DNA of 64,000 bases from CAZSAL01 sp964604825. Its GTDB lineage: Bacteria; Elusimicrobiota; Elusimicrobia; 2-01-FULL-59-12. The stretch spans positions 37,961 through 101,960 of the forward strand of contig CAZSAL010000002.1 of assembly GCA_964604825.1 (NCBI GenBank), given 5' to 3'. The number at the start of each line of letters is the position of its first letter. Position 1 is the stretch's first letter. This document shows positions 42,866 through 51,889 of the stretch, piece after piece. Under the pieces are notes generated by a model, which was given only the letters and a program-made list of their open reading frames with translations, did no database searches and was not told the origin of the DNA. The position numbers and the translations under genes are program-made.

Positions 42866-44271
42866 TGACGAGGAAAAAAGCAAAAAAACAGCGCGCCCTG
42901 GAACGCATAAAGAATTTTCATGAAGTTTCTTCCGGTTTCAGCGAGGATGAAGCTATAGCTGAAGCCGGCCGGTGCCTTCAGTGCAAGCATTCCCCCTGCG
43001 TTAAAGGGTGTCCTGCGGAAATTGAAATCCCCGCCTTTATCAAAGCGATAAAGGAACGGCGTTTTGAAGACGCGATTTTTGTGATTAACAAATCCAACAA
43101 CCTCGCTGCGGTCTGCGGGCGGGTATGCCCTCAGGAAGATCAATGTGAAAAATTCTGTGTTCTTGCCAAAAAGGGCAATCCCATTTCCATAGGATATCTT
43201 GAGCGGTTTGCCGCAGACCGTTCCGCCTCTCACGATAGAGCGGGAAAACAACCCGCAAACCAAGAAATGCTGCTTGAGAAAGTGGCGGTCATAGGAGCCG
43301 GACCGGCAGGCCTCACCTGCGCGGCGGATCTTGCCAGACAGGGATACCGCGTTACGGTTTTTGAAGGGCTGCATGAACCGGGAGGGGTGTTGATTTACGG
43401 CATACCGGAGTTCCGTCTGCCGAAAGAAATCGTGCGGAGGGAAATCGAATCTATAAAGAAGCTGGGGATCGATATCAGGCTGAATTATGTAATCGGCAAG
43501 ATCAAGACCATAGACCAGCTTCGCTCCGAAGGTTTCCGGGCGTTCTTCATATCTACCGGCGCCGGACTGCCGCTTTTCATGGGGATAGAAGGGGAAAATC
43601 TGAACGGCGTGTATTCGGCGAATGAATTTTTGTCGCGCGTGAATCTTATGAAAGCATACAAATTCCCCGAATACGATACGCCCATACACGCCGGGAAAAA
43701 TGTGGCGGTTATCGGCGGCGGGAACGTTGCGGTGGATGCCGCGCGTTCGGCGCTTCGTCTTGGCGCTGAAAAGGTCTGGATTGTTTACAGGCGGACCGAG
43801 GTGGAAATGCCCGCGCGGGCGGAAGAAGTCGAGCACGCCAAAGAAGAGGGCGTGGCATTTCAGCTGCTTTCAAGCCCGGTTAAGATTCTTGGCGACGAGC
43901 GCGGTTCGGTGCGCAAGCTGGTATGCCGGCTGAACCGTCTGGGTGAGCCTGACGACCGGGGCAGGCGGCGTCCGGTTCCCATAGAAAATTCTTTTCTTGA
44001 GCTGGACGTTGATACTGTGATCGTAGCCATAGGCAGCGCCAGTAACCCGTTGTTGCTGGAGACCATGGAAGGACTGAAGCTCGGTGCGCATGGAACGATC
44101 GAGGCCGACGATTCCGGCAGGACCAACCTGGAAGGGGTATTCGCAGGGGGCGATATCGTCACGGGATCTGCCACGATCATCGCGGCTATGGGAGCCGGCA
44201 AAAAGGGCGCCCGCGCGATACATCAGTTCCTGCATGGAAGTGAAAAAATCACTTCTTTGCAGAAATCGTGA
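42865..44271 (+). CDS. nfnB: NfnB-type flavoprotein subunit (glutamate synthase small-subunit-like)
   Basis: This 468-residue protein starts at ATG 42865, overlapping the nfnA stop by one base. N-terminal [4Fe-4S] ligands lie in CLQCKHSPCVKGCP and CGRVCPQEDQCEKFC. FAD and NADPH Rossmann motifs are VAVIGAGPAGLTCAADLARQ and NVAVIGGGNVAVDAARSALR, and the closing motif is EGVFAGGDIVTGSATIIAAM. It is like the GltD family, but no GltB lies nearby and its partner is NfnA, so the bifurcating NfnAB complex is the better reading. Confidence 0.9.
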   Translation: MTRKKAKKQRALERIKNFHEVSSGFSEDEAIAEAGRCLQCKHSPCVKGCPAEIEIPAFIKAIKERRFEDAIFVINKSNNLAAVCGRVCPQEDQCEKFCVLAKKGNPISIGYLERFAADRSASHDRAGKQPANQEMLLEKVAVIGAGPAGLTCAADLARQGYRVTVFEGLHEPGGVLIYGIPEFRLPKEIVRREIESIKKLGIDIRLNYVIGKIKTIDQLRSEGFRAFFISTGAGLPLFMGIEGENLNGVYSANEFLSRVNLMKAYKFPEYDTPIHAGKNVAVIGGGNVAVDAARSALRLGAEKVWIVYRRTEVEMPARAEEVEHAKEEGVAFQLLSSPVKILGDERGSVRKLVCRLNRLGEPDDRGRRRPVPIENSFLELDVDTVIVAIGSASNPLLLETMEGLKLGAHGTIEADDSGRTNLEGVFAGGDIVTGSATIIAAMGAGKKGARAIHQFLHGSEKITSLQKS

Positions 44272-44289
44272 ATTTGATAAGATTTTTAT

Positions 44290-45294
44290 ATGGCGATAAA
44301 GGCATATGATCTAACCATTATCGGAGCTGGTCCGGCGGGGCTTTATGCGGCGTATTACGGAGGATTCAGGGGTCTTTCCGTAAAGCTGGTTGACAGCCTT
44401 AGCGAGCTTGGGGGTCAGGTAACCGCGCTTTATCCGGACAAGCTCATTTATGATGTCGCCGGATTCCCGCAGATCACAGGCCGCGATTTAGTTAAAAATT
44501 TAATTGACCAGGCAATGCAGTACAACCCCGATGTTTTCCTTAATGAACGCGTCCTGGATGTCATTACCGGCCCGGATAAAATAATTCGTTTTGTCACTCA
44601 GATAGACTGCCACGCCAGCAGGGCTATCATCATTACCACGGGCATGGGAGCGTTTGATCCCAAGCCCCTGCCTGCGACCGGAGCAGACCGTTTCCCGGGG
44701 AAGGGCCTGGCTTATTTCGTACGGGATATCCGCCATTATGAAGGCAAGCGCGTGGTGGTGGTGGGAGGCGGCGATTCGGCGGTTGACTGGGCGCTCAATT
44801 TTCTCAAAAGGGGCGCCGCATCGGTTACGCTGGTGCACAGGCGCGACGGATTCCGGGCGCATGAAGACAGCGTCCAGCAGCTGAAAAATTCCAAGGCCCA
44901 GCTTAAATTGTTTTTTGAGGTAAAAGAATTACGCGGGAAAGATCATCTGGAAAACGTTGTCATAGCCAGCAACAAGGGCGGCCCTGACGAGGTCCTGCCC
45001 GCGGATGAAATCCTGCCATGCCTGGGTTTTGATGTGAGCACCGGTCCTCTTGTCAATTGGGGTCTGACAATGCATGGCAAAGACATCCCTGTAACATCCA
45101 AAATGGGAACTAACCTGCCTGGTGTTTATGCTGCCGGAGACGTGGCCTGGTATGAGGGCAAGGCCAAATTGATTTCCACCGGCTTCGGAGAAGCCGCAAC
45201 AGCAGTAAACAATGCCGCAGCTTATTTGAAACCCGGCACGAGCGTTTTTCCGGGCCATTCGTCAACCAAGGGCCGGCTGGCCACCTCTCATTGA
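44290..45294 (+). CDS. Type 2 ferredoxin-NADP(+) reductase (thioredoxin-reductase-like)
   Basis: This 334-residue flavoprotein has FAD motif TIIGAGPAGLYAAYYGGFRG, the substrate-side ELGGQVTALYPDKLIYDVAG typical of YumC-type reductases, the NADPH motif VVVVGGGDSAVDWALNFLKR, and the C-terminal GVYAAGDVAWYEGKAKLIST. The CxxC redox pair of thioredoxin reductases is absent (GGGDSAVDWA follows directly), which supports ferredoxin/flavodoxin reductase. It follows NfnAB by 18 bp and overlaps the tilS start (TTGA), placing two ferredoxin-NADPH enzymes in one transcript. Confidence 0.88.
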   Translation: MAIKAYDLTIIGAGPAGLYAAYYGGFRGLSVKLVDSLSELGGQVTALYPDKLIYDVAGFPQITGRDLVKNLIDQAMQYNPDVFLNERVLDVITGPDKIIRFVTQIDCHASRAIIITTGMGAFDPKPLPATGADRFPGKGLAYFVRDIRHYEGKRVVVVGGGDSAVDWALNFLKRGAASVTLVHRRDGFRAHEDSVQQLKNSKAQLKLFFEVKELRGKDHLENVVIASNKGGPDEVLPADEILPCLGFDVSTGPLVNWGLTMHGKDIPVTSKMGTNLPGVYAAGDVAWYEGKAKLISTGFGEAATAVNNAAAYLKPGTSVFPGHSSTKGRLATSH

Positions 45295-46262
45295 ATTTGA
45301 ATCCCAAAGTTGTTGAAGATCAGCTCCGCAAGCATATTGCGCCCCCGGCGAAGCTACTGGTCGCAGTATCCGGAGGCGTCGATTCCGTTGTTCTGGCACA
45401 TCTCATCAAATCCCTGCAGTACCCGCTGGTCATAGGTCACGTAGATCATAGGATTCGAGCCGGATCGCATCGCGATGCCGCTTTCGTGCGGCGGCTGGCT
45501 GCGCGCTGGCATATTCCTTTCCGTTTGAGCCGGATTCACGTCCCTTCCCGGGCACGGGCATCCGGCATGGGGCTCGAGGAAGCCGCGCGCGAGGCGCGTT
45601 ACGCAGCGCTCCGGAAAATTGCGGAATCGGAAGGCTGCAATGCAGTCCTGACCGCCCACTCAGCAGACGATCAGGCGGAAACGGTTCTGATGCATTTCCT
45701 TCGAGGCACCGGCCTTACCGGTCTGGCAGGAATGGCTCCGGCGCGGCAGCTTTCAGGGAAATGCCGGTTAATCAGGCCTCTGCTGGATGTCCCCCGCAAA
45801 GAAATAGAAAACTACGGGCGGAAACACGGTCTTGCGTACCGTAACGATTCTTCCAACCGTAACAGGAAATTTTTCCGGAACCGCATCCGTCTTGACGTAA
45901 TACCGGAACTGGAAAGCATAGTTCCGGGTTTAAGAGAAAGGCTGGTTCAAATGGCTGATGTTTTCCGCGCGGAAGAGGATTTTTCCGCCCGGCAAATGAC
46001 GCGGATTTTTTCAAAAACAGCGCGAAAGAACAATTCAAAAGGTATAATTGATTTGAAACATTTTTTACGATATCATAAAGCGCTTCAGCGGCGTCTGATC
46101 AGACAAATGGCGGGCAGTCTGTCATTCCGGGATATGGAACGCCTGATCGCGTTTGCCGCAACTTCAGCAAATACCCCGTCTCTTCAGCTTAACAGGAGAT
46201 TGGCGCTTATGCGCAGGGGTCGGAAGTTGATCATTTCAGGTCATCGTTATAGAGGTAATTAA
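45291..46262 (+). CDS. tilS: tRNA(Ile)-lysidine synthase
   Basis: This 323-residue enzyme converts C34 of tRNA-Ile(CAU) to lysidine. The PP-loop LLVAVSGGVDSVVLAHLI (SGGVDS near residue 26), GHVDHRIRAGSHRDA, and TAHSADDQAETVLMHFLRGT are all present; NDSSNRNRKFFRNRIRLDVI is the family's substrate segment. The start is a TTG at 45291 overlapping the reductase stop; a second TTG lies two codons on. The C-terminal domain is shorter than in E. coli. It stands next to ftsH, a common pairing in bacteria. Confidence 0.93.
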   Translation: MNLNPKVVEDQLRKHIAPPAKLLVAVSGGVDSVVLAHLIKSLQYPLVIGHVDHRIRAGSHRDAAFVRRLAARWHIPFRLSRIHVPSRARASGMGLEEAAREARYAALRKIAESEGCNAVLTAHSADDQAETVLMHFLRGTGLTGLAGMAPARQLSGKCRLIRPLLDVPRKEIENYGRKHGLAYRNDSSNRNRKFFRNRIRLDVIPELESIVPGLRERLVQMADVFRAEEDFSARQMTRIFSKTARKNNSKGIIDLKHFLRYHKALQRRLIRQMAGSLSFRDMERLIAFAATSANTPSLQLNRRLALMRRGRKLIISGHRYRGN

Positions 46263-48079
46263 TGAATAACCGTAACTGGCGCGGTTTAATCGTCTGGATA
46301 TTCTTCTTCGCAATCATCATGTTCATCTGGCAGTCCATGCGCTCGGTGAACGTGGAGAAGGAAATCAATTATTCCGAATTCAAACATCGTCTGGAAGATG
46401 GGCAGGTGGTAAACCTGACCGTCAGGCCGGATGAAATCAAGGGTTTGTCCCGTACTCCGGAAGGCAAGGACGAACGTTTCCGGACAATCCCGATGACTGA
46501 TCCGAACCTGGTTCAGGAACTGGAAAAATATCATGTGAAGGAATATTCCGGAGAAGTGGAGCACGGCTGGCTGGGCATGGTTTTCATGAATTTCGGGCCG
46601 GCTTTTGTCTTCCTTATTTTCTGGTTCCTGATGATCAGGCAGATGCAGGGCGGCGGCAAGCAGGCGATGGCTTTCGGCCGCAGCAAAGCCAAACTGCAGT
46701 CCACAAAGAAAACGCGCGTAACTTTTGCCGATGTCGCGGGCTGCGATGAAGCCAAGGAGGAACTGCGCGAGATCATCGAGTTTTTGAAAGATCCCGCTAA
46801 ATTCCAGAAGCTGGGCGGCAAAATTCCCAAAGGAGTGCTGCTGTACGGCGCCCCAGGTACGGGCAAAACGCTCCTGGCAAAGGCGGTTGCGGGCGAAGCC
46901 GGCGTTCCTTTCTTTTCTTCCTCCGGGAGCGAATTCGTGGAAATGTTTGTTGGCGTCGGCGCCAGCCGCGTGCGCGACCTGTTTGATCAGGGCCGTAAAA
47001 ACGCTCCCTGCCTCCTGTTTGTGGATGAAATTGACGCCGTAGGCCGCCACCGTTTCGCGGGGATCGGCGGAGGCCATGATGAGCGCGAACAGACCCTCAA
47101 TCAAATTCTTGTGGAGATGGACGGGTTCGACACCAAAGAAGGAGTAATCCTGATCGCGGCCACGAACCGTCCGGACGTCCTCGATCCGGCGCTTCTGCGT
47201 CCCGGACGCTTCGACCGGCATGTGACCGTGCCCTTCCCCGATTTGCGCGGCCGCGAGGAAATTCTCCGCGTTCATGCCAAGGTCGTGAAGCTCGCTCCGG
47301 ATGTGGACTTTAAAGTTATCGCGCGCAGGACGCCCGGGTTTGTTGGCGCGGATCTGGCCAATCTGATCAATGAAGCCGCGCTTCTGGCTGCGCGACGGAA
47401 CAAGCCTTATGTGGAAATGCCGGAGCTGGAAGAAGCGATCGAAAGGGTAATCGCCGGCCCCGAGCGTAAGACCCGCATGATCTCGGAAAAAGAAAAGAAG
47501 ATCGTAGCCTATCATGAGTCCGGTCACGCGCTGGTGGCCAAGCTTACTCCGGGAACTGATCCCGTGCACAAAATATCGATCATTTCCCGTGGCCAGGCGC
47601 TGGGATATACGCTGCAGCTGCCAACGGAAGACCGTTATCTCACCAGCCGTTCTGAAATCACCAGCCGCCTCTCGGTTCTGCTTGGCGGGCGCATCGCGGA
47701 AGAACTCGTCTTTGGCGAAATAACCACGGGCGCGCAGGACGACCTGTCCAAGGCCACGGAGATCGCAACGAAGATGGTGTGCGAATACGGCATGTCGGAT
47801 AAGGTCGGCCCGCTTACCTACCGTAAAAAGGAAGAGGAAATTTTTCTCGGACGGGACATCGCCCGCGACCGGACGTATTCCAATCACACCGCAGAACTCA
47901 TTGACTCGGAAGTCAAGCAGTTCATTCTTAACGCCATGGCCTATGTGCGCAAATTGCTGGCGGACAACCGCGATAAGCTGGACCGGTTGGCTCAGCGCCT
48001 TATGGAAAAAGAAATTCTCGACAGCGAAGAAGTGGAGTCGCTCATACGTGAAGGCCCCAGCCCCATCCCCGCAGGCTGA
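46262..48079 (+). CDS. ftsH: ATP-dependent zinc metalloprotease FtsH
   Basis: This 605-residue membrane protease has two N-terminal helices (about 8-24 and 107-125) around a periplasmic loop. The AAA domain shows GAPGTGKT near 197, LLFVDEIDAVGR, ATNRPDVLDPALLRPGRFDR (SRH) and the protease site HESGH near 418 with a distal Asp. It degrades unassembled membrane proteins and short-lived regulators. The ATG shares one base with the tilS stop (TAATG). A 614-residue antisense frame lies opposite and is rejected as a shadow. Confidence 0.96.
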   Translation: MNNRNWRGLIVWIFFFAIIMFIWQSMRSVNVEKEINYSEFKHRLEDGQVVNLTVRPDEIKGLSRTPEGKDERFRTIPMTDPNLVQELEKYHVKEYSGEVEHGWLGMVFMNFGPAFVFLIFWFLMIRQMQGGGKQAMAFGRSKAKLQSTKKTRVTFADVAGCDEAKEELREIIEFLKDPAKFQKLGGKIPKGVLLYGAPGTGKTLLAKAVAGEAGVPFFSSSGSEFVEMFVGVGASRVRDLFDQGRKNAPCLLFVDEIDAVGRHRFAGIGGGHDEREQTLNQILVEMDGFDTKEGVILIAATNRPDVLDPALLRPGRFDRHVTVPFPDLRGREEILRVHAKVVKLAPDVDFKVIARRTPGFVGADLANLINEAALLAARRNKPYVEMPELEEAIERVIAGPERKTRMISEKEKKIVAYHESGHALVAKLTPGTDPVHKISIISRGQALGYTLQLPTEDRYLTSRSEITSRLSVLLGGRIAEELVFGEITTGAQDDLSKATEIATKMVCEYGMSDKVGPLTYRKKEEEIFLGRDIARDRTYSNHTAELIDSEVKQFILNAMAYVRKLLADNRDKLDRLAQRLMEKEILDSEEVESLIREGPSPIPAG

Positions 48080-48902
48080 ACGCATTTTTTCCGCACGCCG
48101 CGCATGGATTATGGGGGTGATTAATACCACCCCCGATTCATTTTATCCCGGCGCACGCGTGGCGACCGTTGCCGAAGCCGTTGCCCGCGCCGAGAAAATG
48201 ATCGTGGATGCCGCAGACGTAATCGATATCGGCGGCGAATCCACCCGGCCCGGCGCGCTTCCTGTAAATGAAGATGAAGAAATCGGACGGGTTCTGCCCG
48301 TCATAGAAAAACTTCATTCCCTCTGGCCGCAGCAGCTTTTATCCGTCGATACCCGTAAGGCCTCCGTTGCCCGGCGCGCGCTGGCGGCGGGAGCGGTGAT
48401 GATCAACGATATTTCCGCTTTCAGCTATGACCCGGAGATGCCGGCCGTAATTGCGGATGCGCATTGCTGGGTGGTCCTTATGCATATGCAGGGCACGCCT
48501 GAATATATGCAGACCAGCCCGAAATATATTGATGTCGTAGGCGAAGTGCGCGCTTTTCTGGAAGAAAGGCTTGCCACCGCCGTAAAAGCCGGCGTTGACG
48601 AAGACAAAATCATTCTTGATCCGGGCATAGGGTTTGGTAAAACGGTGGCGGACAATCTGACGCTGCTGCGCGGCTTGAGAAAACTGGGAGCGATCGGCAG
48701 GCCTCTTCTGGTGGGCGTTTCGCGCAAATCCTTTCTGGGAATTCTGGGGGGGCGGTTGATCCCTGCGGAGGAGCGTCTGGAAGGGTCTTTGGCTGCCGGA
48801 TTATGGGCGCTGGACAACGGCGCGCACGGGCTTCGCGTGCATGATGTGAGATCAACCCGCCAGGCTATCGAGGTCTGGTCGGCGCTGCGTTCGAATTCTT
48901 GA
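48048..48902 (+). CDS. folP: Dihydropteroate synthase
   Basis: A GTG at 48048, 10 nt after GGAG, gives 284 residues that start inside the end of ftsH (32-bp overlap); the frame runs further upstream only as an ftsH shadow. Motifs are WIMGVINTTPDSFYPGAR, DIGGESTRPGALPV, SVDTRKASVARRALAAGAVM and ILDPGIGFGKTVADN. It condenses 6-hydroxymethyl-dihydropterin diphosphate with p-aminobenzoate in folate synthesis. No internal ATG before the first motif would give a complete protein. Confidence 0.92.
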   Translation: MKAPAPSPQAERIFSARRAWIMGVINTTPDSFYPGARVATVAEAVARAEKMIVDAADVIDIGGESTRPGALPVNEDEEIGRVLPVIEKLHSLWPQQLLSVDTRKASVARRALAAGAVMINDISAFSYDPEMPAVIADAHCWVVLMHMQGTPEYMQTSPKYIDVVGEVRAFLEERLATAVKAGVDEDKIILDPGIGFGKTVADNLTLLRGLRKLGAIGRPLLVGVSRKSFLGILGGRLIPAEERLEGSLAAGLWALDNGAHGLRVHDVRSTRQAIEVWSALRSNS

Positions 48903-48903
48903 T

Positions 48904-49695
48904 ATGGTCCTGATTCATCAAATCTGGTCGGTATTCCTTGTCCCCGCGATCGATATCCTTCTGATCGCTTTTGTTTTTTACCGACTGCTGTTGATGATCA
49001 AGGGCACCCACGCGATGCAGGTTGTGATCGGCCTGGCCGTATTGATGCTGGTCACGCTGATCATGCGCGACTGGATGCGCCTGCCCACTACCAGGTGGCT
49101 TCTGGACAATTTCTGGGGAAGCGCGGTTGTCATTCTGGCCGTTGTTTTCCAGCCTGAATTGCGGGGAGCGATAGCTCAATTAGGCACAAGACCCCTGGGC
49201 AGGATATTCATGCCGAATCCCGCAACCGTGGCCAATGAAATTATTGAAGCGGTCCGCGAAGCGGCGGAGCGGCAGATGGGAATGCTTATAGTGCTGGAGC
49301 AGGACGTGGGACTGCGCAATTACGCCGATACCGGCACGTCGATCAACGGGGAAGTCTCCAAGGAACTGCTTTTGGCCATTTTCCACTACCGTTCCCCGCT
49401 GCATGACGGCGCAGTCATAATCCAGCATGGACGGCTCGTCGCCGCCGGATGCCTGCTGCCGCTTTCCAACGATCCCAGCCTGGCAAAAATTCTGGGAACC
49501 CGGCACCGGGCCGCAGTGGGGCTTTCCGAATTCACGGATGCCTGGATCATCGTGGTTTCCGAGGAAACCGGCGCAATATCGCTGGCGCGGAACGGGCAGT
49601 TGGAAAGGGATTTGAAATTGATTGATCTTCAGCAGATGCTGACCAGTCTGTTTCAAATCCGAACCCAAAAAATGAAGGACCTTTCTCTAAAATGA
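48904..49695 (+). CDS. cdaA: Diadenylate cyclase CdaA (c-di-AMP synthase)
   Basis: This 263-residue protein has three N-terminal membrane helices (about 8-90) and a DAC domain with PLHDGAVIIQHGRLVAAGCL (DGA motif near 168) and LGTRHRAAVGLSE (RHR near 201). It makes c-di-AMP from two ATP at the membrane. In Firmicutes cdaA is followed by its regulator cdaR and by glmM. Here a tiny ORF occupies the cdaR position and then glmM follows, all with ATGA overlaps. The start codon lies one base after the folP stop. Confidence 0.93.
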   Translation: MVLIHQIWSVFLVPAIDILLIAFVFYRLLLMIKGTHAMQVVIGLAVLMLVTLIMRDWMRLPTTRWLLDNFWGSAVVILAVVFQPELRGAIAQLGTRPLGRIFMPNPATVANEIIEAVREAAERQMGMLIVLEQDVGLRNYADTGTSINGEVSKELLLAIFHYRSPLHDGAVIIQHGRLVAAGCLLPLSNDPSLAKILGTRHRAAVGLSEFTDAWIIVVSEETGAISLARNGQLERDLKLIDLQQMLTSLFQIRTQKMKDLSLK

Positions 49696-49787
49696 TGGGA
49701 GCATGGAAAAATAACTGGGGGTTGCGCCTTGTCGCGCTGCTGATGGCCGTTCTGCTCTGGCTGTACGTTAGGAACCGGGTTTTATGA
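49692..49787 (+). CDS. 31-codon membrane microprotein in cdaR position (YbbR-like N-terminal helix only)
   Basis: ATG 49692 overlaps the cdaA stop (ATGA), and the TGA at 49785 overlaps the glmM start (ATGA). The product is MMGAWKNNWGLRLVALLMAV then LLWLYVRNRVL. The NNWGLRLVALLMAVLLWLYV part is what the N-terminal membrane helix of YbbR/CdaR proteins looks like, but none of the extracellular YbbR repeats follow. It may be a minimal CdaA partner or a coupling remnant. The intact frame and exact overlaps on both sides suggest it is translated. Confidence 0.6.
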   Translation: MMGAWKNNWGLRLVALLMAVLLWLYVRNRVL

Positions 49788-51136
49788 CCCATCCCGTCCT
49801 TTTCGGCACGGACGGCATGCGCGGCGTAGCCGGGGAATACCCGCTGCAGAAGCCGCTTCTCCGGAAACTGGGTGCGGCCGCGGCGGACGTTTACCGGCAG
49901 TATATTTCCGACCGTTCCCCGGTTTTTCTTCTGGGGCGCGATACGCGCGGATCCGGTCCCTGGATCGCCGGGGCATTTGCCGAGGGCGCAGGCACGCGCA
50001 ACATATTGATCAGCGATCTGGGGATCATCTCTACTCCTTCGCTGGCGCATTTGGTCCCCGGCCGCAATGCGCTTGGCGGAGTGATGATCTCCGCTTCGCA
50101 TAACCCCGCTGCTTTTAATGGCGTAAAACTGTTCGGACCTACCGGCAGAAAATGCCCGGACGAATGGGAACGCCAGATCGAAAGGGAAATTCACGGGATG
50201 AAAAAAGTGCCCCGGACGAAGTCGTCGCTTCACAGCGACCCCAAAGCGCTCGGCGAATATATCGATTTTCTTCTGCATACCGTCCCGCCGCGGTTTTCCC
50301 TGAAAGGAATGACTCTTGTGGTTGACTGCGGGAATGGATCAATGTCCGCCATTGCGCCGAGGCTTTTAAAGAAGCTCGGGGCCCGCGTTATCGCTATCGG
50401 CACGCAGCCGAACGGCAAGAATATAAACCTGGGGGTGGGTTCCCAGCATCCGGAGCGGATGCAGCGCATTGCTCTCGAGAAGCACGCCGACGGCGGTATC
50501 GCCTTTGACGGTGACGCGGACCGCGCGATTTTCTGCGATGAATTCGGCCGCATATTGAACGGCGATTACGTGCTTGCATGCGCGGCGCACTGTCTGAAGG
50601 AAGAAGGCCGCCTCAAAGATAATGCTGTAGTTATCACGGTGATGGCAAATCTGGGGCTTGTGAAAGCGCTGGAGTCATGGGGGATTGAAAGCGTCGCCAC
50701 GAGCGTCGGCGACAGATTCGTGTCGGACGTGCTCTTTGAGCGCGGCTACAGCGTAGGCGGGGAACAATCCGGCCATATCATTTTTCCCGAGTACCTGCCT
50801 ACGGGCGACGGGCTGCTGACCGCCCTTCAGGTGCTGTCCATGGTCCGCCACAGAAGAAAGCCCCTCTCCTGGATATATTCGCTCCTCAGGCGCTATCCCC
50901 AGGTGCTTCTCAATGTGGAAGTAAAAGAGAAAAAACCAATCGAAGACTGTCCTGAGATCCGTGAAAAAATTGAGAAGGCGCGGCAGGTGCTGGGAGATCA
51001 GGGGCGGGTGGTTGTGCGCTACTCCGGAACCGAGCCCCTGTTGAGAATTATGATGGAAGGCCCGGAAGAATCGCTTCTTCATTCGCTGACCGAGGCAATC
51101 GCTTCCAGCGCGCGGCGCGAGCTTTCCCGCAGTTGA
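49784..51136 (+). CDS. glmM: Phosphoglucosamine mutase
   Basis: This 450-residue phosphohexomutase interconverts glucosamine-6-P and glucosamine-1-P for UDP-GlcNAc. It shows FGTDGMRGVAGE at the start, the active phosphoserine in GGVMISASHNPAAFNGVKLF (Ser near 103), the Mg site GIAFDGDADRAIF, the sugar loop GEQSGHIIFPEYLPTGDG, and RYSGTEPLLRIMMEG. In other bacteria GlmM and CdaA bind each other, so the order cdaA-microORF-glmM suggests the same control here. glmS lies two genes downstream. Confidence 0.95.
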   Translation: MTHPVLFGTDGMRGVAGEYPLQKPLLRKLGAAAADVYRQYISDRSPVFLLGRDTRGSGPWIAGAFAEGAGTRNILISDLGIISTPSLAHLVPGRNALGGVMISASHNPAAFNGVKLFGPTGRKCPDEWERQIEREIHGMKKVPRTKSSLHSDPKALGEYIDFLLHTVPPRFSLKGMTLVVDCGNGSMSAIAPRLLKKLGARVIAIGTQPNGKNINLGVGSQHPERMQRIALEKHADGGIAFDGDADRAIFCDEFGRILNGDYVLACAAHCLKEEGRLKDNAVVITVMANLGLVKALESWGIESVATSVGDRFVSDVLFERGYSVGGEQSGHIIFPEYLPTGDGLLTALQVLSMVRHRRKPLSWIYSLLRRYPQVLLNVEVKEKKPIEDCPEIREKIEKARQVLGDQGRVVVRYSGTEPLLRIMMEGPEESLLHSLTEAIASSARRELSRS

Positions 51137-51141
51137 ATCGG

Positions 51142-51882
51142 ATGATACGCCTGGGCGTTAACGTCGATCATGTGGCCACGCTTCGCCAGCAGCGTAAAGG
51201 AATTTTTCCTGATCCGGTCGAAGCCGCTCTGGCCGCGCAGGCGGGCGGGGCGGATGGCATCGTTGCCCATCTCCGCGAAGACCGCCGTCATATTCAGGAC
51301 CGCGACGTCCTGCTGTTGCAGAAAAAAGCCCGCAGATTTAATATGGAAATGGCGGCCACCCGGGAAATGGAATCAATCGCTTTTGACCTTTCACCGCGCG
51401 GAGTTTGCCTCGTTCCGGAAAAAAGGCAGGAATTAACCACCGAAGGCGGCCTGAACGTGATCAGGAACCGTGCCGGGATTGAAAAACTGATCGTGCGGCT
51501 GTCGGGAAGGAAGATCCGCATCAGCCTTTTTATCGATCCTGAGGAAGAGCAGATCCGCTGCGCGCGTGACCTCGGCGCTGATGCGGTGGAGCTCCATACC
51601 GGGCGTTACGCAGATGCGCGTGGAGCGCGCCAGGCAAAAGAACTGCGGCAGCTTAAAAAGGCGTCGGAAGCCGCTTTAAAGTTCGGCCTTCATCTGCATT
51701 CCGGGCATGGCCTGGATTATCAGAATGTGAAACCCGTGGCTCAGATCGAGGGGATGGAAGAGTTGAACATAGGCTTTTCGATAATATCGAGAGCAATTTT
51801 TGTGGGGATGGAACAGGCGGTAAGGGAGATGAAAAAGTTGATCACCCCTAAAAACTCCTCTCCCTTGAAGGGAGAGGGGTAA
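51142..51882 (+). CDS. pdxJ: Pyridoxine 5'-phosphate synthase
   Basis: This 246-residue TIM-barrel enzyme makes PNP from 1-deoxyxylulose-5-P and aminoacetone-P. The family start IRLGVNVDHVATLRQQRKG fits ATG 51142 better than an in-frame TTG at 51133. Other motifs are ADGIVAHLREDRRHIQDRDV, VELHTGRYAD and GLHLHSGHGLDYQNV, with the closing ELNIGFSIISRAIFVGM. The last eight residues SSPLKGEG and the stop come from a palindromic repeat, so the native C-terminus has been replaced or extended. Confidence 0.93.
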   Translation: MIRLGVNVDHVATLRQQRKGIFPDPVEAALAAQAGGADGIVAHLREDRRHIQDRDVLLLQKKARRFNMEMAATREMESIAFDLSPRGVCLVPEKRQELTTEGGLNVIRNRAGIEKLIVRLSGRKIRISLFIDPEEEQIRCARDLGADAVELHTGRYADARGARQAKELRQLKKASEAALKFGLHLHSGHGLDYQNVKPVAQIEGMEELNIGFSIISRAIFVGMEQAVREMKKLITPKNSSPLKGEG

Positions 51883-51885
51883 AGA
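51855..51885. repeat. Palindromic repeat forming the 3' end of pdxJ
   Basis: CTCTCCCTT-G-AAGGGAGAG with flanking CT/GG is the same core, GAAGGGAGAGG, found in the ParB-like gene at 56116. It supplies the last codons and may also act as a weak transcription stop before glmS. Confidence 0.65.
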
Positions 51886-51889
51886 ATTT

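Noticed and set aside
46286..48130. A 614-codon open frame on the reverse strand opposite ftsH
   Set aside because: The forward frame is unmistakable FtsH; the reverse product has no domain and uses the GC-biased third-position shadow typical of such antisense frames.
51883..51889. glmS ribozyme/riboswitch before glmS
   Set aside because: There are only seven bases between the pdxJ stop and the glmS start, so there is no room for it unless it overlaps pdxJ, and no core was seen.
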